This document shows, one piece after another, positions 4,214 to 6,575 of a DNA stretch of 6,575 nucleotides. The notes beneath the pieces were generated by a model. The model worked only from the letters and a program-made list of their open reading frames with translations, did not search any database and was not told where the DNA came from. The stretch is taken from assembly GCA_016794765.1 (NCBI GenBank), contig JAEUJG010000007.1, forward strand, positions 1 through 6,575, given 5' to 3'. This DNA comes from Spirochaetaceae bacterium. GTDB taxonomy: Bacteria > Spirochaetota > Spirochaetia > Treponematales > Rectinemataceae. Within the stretch, counting starts at the first letter, position 1. Every line of letters begins with the position of its first letter. The position numbers and the translations under genes are program-made.

Positions 4214-5017
4214 CTAGATCCTCGCGCCCATCTGGTTCCCCGATTCGTAGCGCCGGAGCCCGGCCCGGAACAGCGCGTAGGCGCCGGCCGCGTAGCAGCA
4301 GGCCACGAGGAGGAGGAGGGGAGCGAGCCGCCAGTCCAGGTTCTTGAAGACCGCCAGCGGCAGGAAGGCGATGAAGCCCGAGGGCAGGATCGAGTAGAAG
4401 ACCCAGCGCATGCCCTTGTCAAAGATCGTCTCCGGATAGAGCGAGAAGGACAGGAGGAACTCCGTCAGGGCGCCGGAGATGGCCTGGGAGTTGCCCATGA
4501 AGAAGGTGAGGCACTCCGCCGCGGCGAAGGTGGCCGCGAAGACGAGGCCGCCCGAGACTGAGAGGAGGGAAAAGAGGAGGAGCCGCTCCAGGCCGAAGCC
4601 GGGCAGGAGGCAGAGGACGATGAAGCCGTAGATGAGGTCGCCCCAGGCGGAGACGACCGTCTTGGACACGAGGAGGTTCAGGAAGGGATCCTTCGGCTGG
4701 AGGAGGTAGAGGTCGAGCTCGCCCTGCATCACGATGCGCCCCAGGCTCCGGATGTTGCCGAAGAGAACGTGCGCGAGGCCGAAGGCGGAACTGACCACCG
4801 CCCAGATGAACATCACGTCCTCGAAGCCGTAGCCGCCCACGCCGCCCGTGCGGTCGATGAGGACGCCCCAGAAAAAGGCGAAGGCGGCGTTGTTGAGCAT
4901 CATGCCGAAGACCTGGATGAGGAAGTTGATACGGTACTCCATCACGGCCAGGAGGTTGGCCCGGAAGGCGGCCCCGAGGAAACGGGCGTAGGCCCGGAAG
5001 GTCGATCGCTTGGCCAT
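4214..5017 (-). CDS. ABC-2 type transporter permease, second subunit (COG3694-like)
   Basis: 267 aa. Polytopic membrane subunit of an ABC exporter, with about six hydrophobic segments (near 30-52, 66-87, 120-142, 146-168, 205-226, 228-250). The cytoplasmic stretch VMQGELDLYLLQPKDPF (about 97-113) matches in position and style the SGQVAYLLARPY stretch of its partner permease and is typical of this family. I place it with the COG3694 permeases that pair with COG4587 and COG4586 proteins; the transported substrate of such systems is generally not established. The ATG at 5015-5017 is chosen because GGGAGG (5024-5029) lies 6 nt upstream and the preceding gene stops 2 nt before; the long open frame further upstream overlaps two other genes and is a shadow. 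It is the last gene of the operon; the stop is followed by a 124-bp gap. Confidence 0.9.
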   Translation of the reverse strand: MAKRSTFRAYARFLGAAFRANLLAVMEYRINFLIQVFGMMLNNAAFAFFWGVLIDRTGGVGGYGFEDVMFIWAVVSSAFGLAHVLFGNIRSLGRIVMQGELDLYLLQPKDPFLNLLVSKTVVSAWGDLIYGFIVLCLLPGFGLERLLLFSLLSVSGGLVFAATFAAAECLTFFMGNSQAISGALTEFLLSFSLYPETIFDKGMRWVFYSILPSGFIAFLPLAVFKNLDWRLAPLLLLVACCYAAGAYALFRAGLRRYESGNQMGARI

Positions 5018-5019
5018 GG

Positions 5020-5874
5020 TCAGCCTCCCTGCACGGCGAGCTTGCCCCGCGCGGCGCGGAACACGAGATTCGCGAGCGCCACCGCGCCCGCGAGCCAGAG
5101 GACCTGCGCCGCCACGAGGCGCAGCGCCTCGCTCCCCGTCGCCGCCACGGCGATGCGCGCCGGCGCGTAGGAGAGGGAGGGGAAGGGCGTGAAGACCGCG
5201 ACCGCGCGGGCGGCGTCGGGCAGGAACTCGATGGGCAGGAGGGTGCCCACGACGAGGGCGAGCTTCTGGAAGATCCAGAAGAAGGCGGCGTTCTCCTCCA
5301 CCCAGAAGGCGGTCATCGCGATGGAGAGCTGGAGGAAGAACTGCAGCGAGCCCGCGAGGAGGAGGGAGCCGAGGACGGCCAAGGCGCGCGCCGGCTCGAG
5401 GAGGGGCGGCGGTCCCGCGACGAGGAGGCCGATGAGGATGCCCTCCGCGACGAAGACCGCCATGTCCACCAGGGCGGGTCCCATCGCCTCCGCCCAGTGG
5501 TAGCCGACGAAGCTGTAGGGGCGCGCGAGGAGGTAGGCGACCTGCCCCGACTTCACGTCGTCCGCGAGGCGCCAGAAGAAGCGGCCGAAGCCGAAGACCG
5601 AGATCTCCGCGACGATGAAGTACCATATCGCCATGGTCCGGTCGTAGCCCGCGATCGTCGCGGCGCCGCCCTGGCCCTCCGCGGGCGCGCGGCCCAGGAA
5701 GGCCGCCGTCCAGATCCGCGAGAACACGAAGACGAAGAGGCCGTAGGTCAGCATGCTTCCCGCGTAGTTCGCGAGGTAGGCCAGGCGGCTCTTGAGGCCC
5801 GTCGCCGCGATGAGGCCGTACTTGCGCGCGACGGCCCGGAGGCGCGCGCGGAGGCGCCGGGTCGCGGCGCTCAC
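5020..5874 (-). CDS. ABC-2 type transporter permease, first subunit (COG4587-like)
   Basis: 284 aa. Polytopic membrane subunit with an amphipathic, arginine-rich N-terminus and hydrophobic segments near 35-55, 80-98, 132-155, 165-190, 198-215 and 252-273. The motif FFWRLADDVKSGQVAYLLARPY (about 99-120, listed here as FFWRLADDVKSG then QVAYLLARPY) is characteristic of the uncharacterised ABC-2 permeases found with COG4586 ATPases. It should form a heteromeric pore with the next gene product, powered by the upstream ATPase. The start is GTG at 5872-5874, sharing the sequence GTGA with the TGA stop of the ATPase gene (4-nt overlap), which implies translational coupling and equal production. The Shine-Dalgarno sequence for the following gene lies in its last codons. 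Confidence 0.9.
   Translation of the reverse strand: MSAATRRLRARLRAVARKYGLIAATGLKSRLAYLANYAGSMLTYGLFVFVFSRIWTAAFLGRAPAEGQGGAATIAGYDRTMAIWYFIVAEISVFGFGRFFWRLADDVKSGQVAYLLARPYSFVGYHWAEAMGPALVDMAVFVAEGILIGLLVAGPPPLLEPARALAVLGSLLLAGSLQFFLQLSIAMTAFWVEENAAFFWIFQKLALVVGTLLPIEFLPDAARAVAVFTPFPSLSYAPARIAVAATGSEALRLVAAQVLWLAGAVALANLVFRAARGKLAVQGG
5024..5029 (-). promoter_or_regulatory. Shine-Dalgarno site of the second permease gene
   Basis: GGGAGG on the minus strand, 6 nt before the ATG at 5015-5017 and inside the last codons of the first permease gene. It decides the start of the second permease within a much longer open frame. Confidence 0.8.
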
Positions 5875-6575
5875 GCGGCGCCCCCGGCCCCGCCGGCAGC
5901 CGCTTCCGGCGCTTCCGCCGCCGTCCGTGGCCTGGCCGCCCGCGCGGCCTCGGCTCCGCTCCTGCCCGCGAAGATCGCCGCGATGATGTTCTCCAGGGGC
6001 TCGTCCTCCACGGTGAGGTCGAGGATCTCGCCGCGCTCCGCCAGGGCGCGCACGAGCTCGGGCAGGCGGTGGACGCGCGTGTCCACCTCGAAGCTCGCCT
6101 GCGTGAAGGCGCCGGGGGCGCCGCCCGCCGCGCCGGCCCCATCGCCCGCCGCGCCGTCGGCGATGCCGTCGCCCGCCGCGCCGAGCTTGGTCTTCACGGG
6201 GACGAGGCCGGGGATGTCGAAGGCGACGGGGCTCGCGTACTTGACGCCGAGGTACTTGCGCGCCAGGGCGCGGTGCTTGAGCTCCTTCATCGACTCGTCC
6301 ACGACGATCTCGCCGTGGTGCACGATGATGGCCCGCTTGCAGACCTTCTCGATGTCGCCGATGTCGTGGCTCGTCAGGAAGACGGTCGCCTTGTCGGTCT
6401 TCGCCGCCTCCTCCAGGAGGACGCGCACCTCGCGCTTGGCGACCACGTCGAGGCCGATGGTCGGCTCGTCCAGGAAGAGGACGCGGGGACTGTGGAGGAG
6501 GCTGGCCGCGATCTCGCAGCGGATTCGTTCGCCCAGGGAGAGCTTGCGCACGGGCACGTCCATGTAGGGCGCGAT
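5871..6575 (-). CDS. ABC transporter ATPase, COG4586-like (C-terminal part; start outside window)
   Basis: 235 codons visible including stop; the frame is open to the window edge, so Walker A and the true start lie beyond 6575. Seen: ABC signature LSLGER (about 12-17 of the visible part), Walker B VLFLDEP with the D-loop TIGLD, and the switch histidine in FLTSHD (about 70). The sequence around DVPVRKLSLGER and the C-terminal DLTVEDEPLENIIAAIF point to the COG4586 group of ATPases rather than a generic drug exporter ATPase. The protein energises the two permeases encoded just downstream. Unusual: a roughly 25-residue Ala/Gly/Asp-rich insertion (about 122-146) inside the accessory C-terminal domain and a final Ala/Gly/Glu-rich tail of about 30 residues after the family's usual end. 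An ATG at 6561-6563 exists but is internal to the conserved motif and cannot be the start. Confidence 0.93.
   Translation of the reverse strand: MAPYMDVPVRKLSLGERIRCEIAASLLHSPRVLFLDEPTIGLDVVAKREVRVLLEEAAKTDKATVFLTSHDIGDIEKVCKRAIIVHHGEIVVDESMKELKHRALARKYLGVKYASPVAFDIPGLVPVKTKLGAAGDGIADGAAGDGAGAAGGAPGAFTQASFEVDTRVHRLPELVRALAERGEILDLTVEDEPLENIIAAIFAGRSGAEAARAARPRTAAEAPEAAAGGAGGAA

Noticed and set aside
4090..4422. N-terminal extension of the PAS gene frame
   Set aside because: It runs back through the permease gene in a different frame with arginine/serine-rich nonsense composition. The PAS protein starts sensibly at 4089.
5018..6142. Upstream part of the 642-codon minus-strand open frame ending at 4214
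   Set aside because: It overlaps the first permease and the ATPase in another frame and has arginine/proline-rich shadow composition. Only the part from the ATG at 5017 is a real gene.
5497..6567. 356-codon plus-strand open frame opposite the ABC genes
   Set aside because: A long antisense frame typical of high-GC coding DNA; the minus strand encodes clear ABC motifs and the plus-strand product resembles nothing.

Overview
The window comes from a high-GC bacterium of unknown identity. Coding DNA is strongly GC-rich, gene starts carry Shine-Dalgarno sequences, and tight head-to-tail gene packing is clear. I cannot place it taxonomically from sequence alone; a metagenome-type, little-studied lineage would fit. 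Every gene I accept lies on the minus strand, so transcription runs from high to low coordinates.

Layout in the direction of transcription. (1) 6575-4214: a three-gene ABC-2 type exporter operon. It holds an ATPase whose N-terminus lies outside the window, then two membrane subunits. The genes are joined by a 4-nt overlap and a 2-nt gap, and match the COG4586/COG4587/COG3694 type of transport system. (2) 4089-3418: a single PAS-domain protein with a C-terminal CxxC...SHGxCPxC motif. (3) 3417-2930: about 490 noncoding bases with a 13-bp hairpin terminator, four copies of an 11-bp A-tract repeat, an 18-bp palindromic site and a good sigma70-type promoter. (4) 2929-1688: a two-gene unit, an unknown 173-aa protein followed with no gap by a six-helix membrane protein ending in a LuxR-type DNA-binding domain, closed by a clean rho-independent terminator. 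(5) 1618-213: an intact-looking promoter, ribosome binding site and GTG start separated by a 0.2-kb inverted-repeat element from the body of a gene for a membrane methyltransferase-like/SRPBCC fusion protein. (6) 99-1: the first 33 codons of an unknown membrane protein.

The strongest unexpected signal is at 1361-1561. This is a 201-bp MITE-like element with 17-bp terminal inverted repeats (one mismatch) ending in TA. Its interior is tiled by two further perfect inverted repeats of 11 and 12 bp, giving a three-way-junction fold. Removing the element and one TA joins an AAGGAG site and a GTG codon in frame to the rest of the methyltransferase-SRPBCC gene. The element has therefore split the gene from its original start, and today's ATG lies inside the element's terminal repeat.

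Two further signals are notable. The same 18-bp palindromic sequence occurs in opposite orientation upstream of two genes (3022-3039 and 4145-4162) at the cores of longer, different imperfect palindromes, suggesting a shared regulator or a recombination site. A roughly 540-bp AT-rich block (about 1925-2462) covers exactly the membrane half of the LuxR-type regulator and the tail of the gene before it, inside otherwise GC-rich DNA.
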